From Paracoccaceae bacterium (GTDB lineage: Bacteria; Pseudomonadota; Alphaproteobacteria; Rhodobacterales; Rhodobacteraceae): DNA of 6,337 nucleotides. A program made the position numbers and the translations under genes. The stretch is from NCBI GenBank assembly GCA_007129775.1, contig SKUV01000021.1, positions 1 to 6,337 on the forward strand, read 5' to 3'. The first letter of the stretch is position 1. Each line of letters starts with the position of its first letter. The notes beneath the pieces were generated by a model that had not been told where the DNA came from, ran no database searches, and was given only the letters and a program-made list of their open reading frames with translations. This document shows positions 5,983 to 6,337 of this stretch, piece by piece.

Positions 5983-6337
5983 ATGACTATCATCAATGAA
6001 CAACGCCCCCCCGCCTCGGGCGCTGCCGGGGTGGCCGGCGTGGCCGCGCGCGATGCGGTGGCCCCGCGCGGCCGCCGCCGGTTTTCCGCCGATCTGTCGG
6101 CGCTGGGCGAGCCCGCGCTCTGGGGCTTCGGCGGCGCGCTGGCGCTGGGCATCATCATGATCGCCGTCTTTCTGATGGCGGTGCTTTACAACGGCGCCAG
6201 GACCTTCTGGCCCAGCAAGATCGACCGGGTGGAACTGACCGATGGCAGCGTGATCGCGGGCACCGAACGGCGCGGCACGATCTTCCGCCCGCAACTGGGC
6301 AGCCTGGATGACGCCACCCGCGCCGAGGTCGAGGCCA
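5983..6337 (+). CDS. pstA: Phosphate ABC transporter permease PstA, 5' part
   Basis: The first 118 codons of a permease gene that runs off the right edge. It begins 16 bases after the pstC stop, with a GGGGA (5971-5975) as probable ribosome binding site, so it is in the same operon. A flexible Pro/Ala/Arg-rich cytoplasmic N-terminus (1-44) is followed by a membrane helix (about 45-69, ALWGFGGALALGIIMIAVFL within it) and then a soluble stretch (70-118: FWPSKIDRVELTDGSVIAGT and beyond). This matches the N-terminus of large-form PstA, which, like the large PstC, carries a periplasmic insertion after the first helix. The EAA loop and permease domain lie beyond the window. Identification rests on this N-terminal pattern and on position after pstC; pstB, phoU and phoB commonly follow. 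Confidence 0.88.
   Translation, partial: MTIINEQRPPASGAAGVAGVAARDAVAPRGRRRFSADLSALGEPALWGFGGALALGIIMIAVFLMAVLYNGARTFWPSKIDRVELTDGSVIAGTERRGTIFRPQLGSLDDATRAEVEA

Noticed and set aside
2775..6158. A 1127-codon open frame on the minus strand opposite pstS, pstC and pstA
   Set aside because: It is a high-GC shadow frame: its translation is a His/Arg/Gln-rich low-complexity string with no domain or signal, while the plus strand encodes well-recognised Pst proteins over the same span.

Overview
The window is GC-rich DNA (C or G at most third codon positions) that looks like a Rhodobacterales or closely related alphaproteobacterial chromosome. The evidence is the alphaproteobacterial-type L28, a DUF2946 (CutF-like) gene directly before a PCu(A)C copper chaperone, a small four-cysteine secreted protein familiar from Rhodobacterales, and the enlarged PstC/PstA type of phosphate transporter. 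No mobile element, CRISPR array, tRNA or rRNA is visible, and codon use looks uniform throughout.

Layout: (1) 1-202 is non-coding as far as can be supported and carries a sigma70-type promoter for rpmB. (2) rpmB (ribosomal protein L28) lies at 203-490 and is followed by a GC-rich stem-loop. (3) A copper cassette lies at 621-1525: a short exported DUF2946/CutF-like protein with a proline-rich tail, then a 10-bp perfect inverted repeat that begins at its stop codon and ends next to the ribosome binding site of the following gene, then a periplasmic PCu(A)C copper chaperone with a histidine-rich C-terminus. A strong intrinsic terminator at 1545-1580 closes it. (4) A convergent minus-strand gene (1602-1916) encodes a small secreted four-cysteine protein of unknown function. 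(5) About 300 bases of intergenic DNA end in a Pho box (2217-2234). (6) The phosphate uptake operon follows: pstS (2300-3265), a strong hairpin in the pstS-pstC gap, pstC (3342-5966; 874 residues with a WD40-like periplasmic insertion) and the start of pstA (from 5983, cut by the window edge).

How the genes work together: PstS captures phosphate in the periplasm and delivers it to the PstC/PstA channel; pstB is expected beyond the right edge. The Pho box suggests PhoB control, and the hairpin after pstS probably lets the binding protein be made in excess over the permeases. The copper cassette has every visible part of the CutF translational copper-sensing switch described in Rhodobacter capsulatus: signal peptide, Cys/His motif, proline-rich tail, and an mRNA stem-loop at the next gene's ribosome binding site. 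Here it is placed directly upstream of the PCu(A)C chaperone with no multicopper oxidase gene between. That is the most interesting observation in the window.
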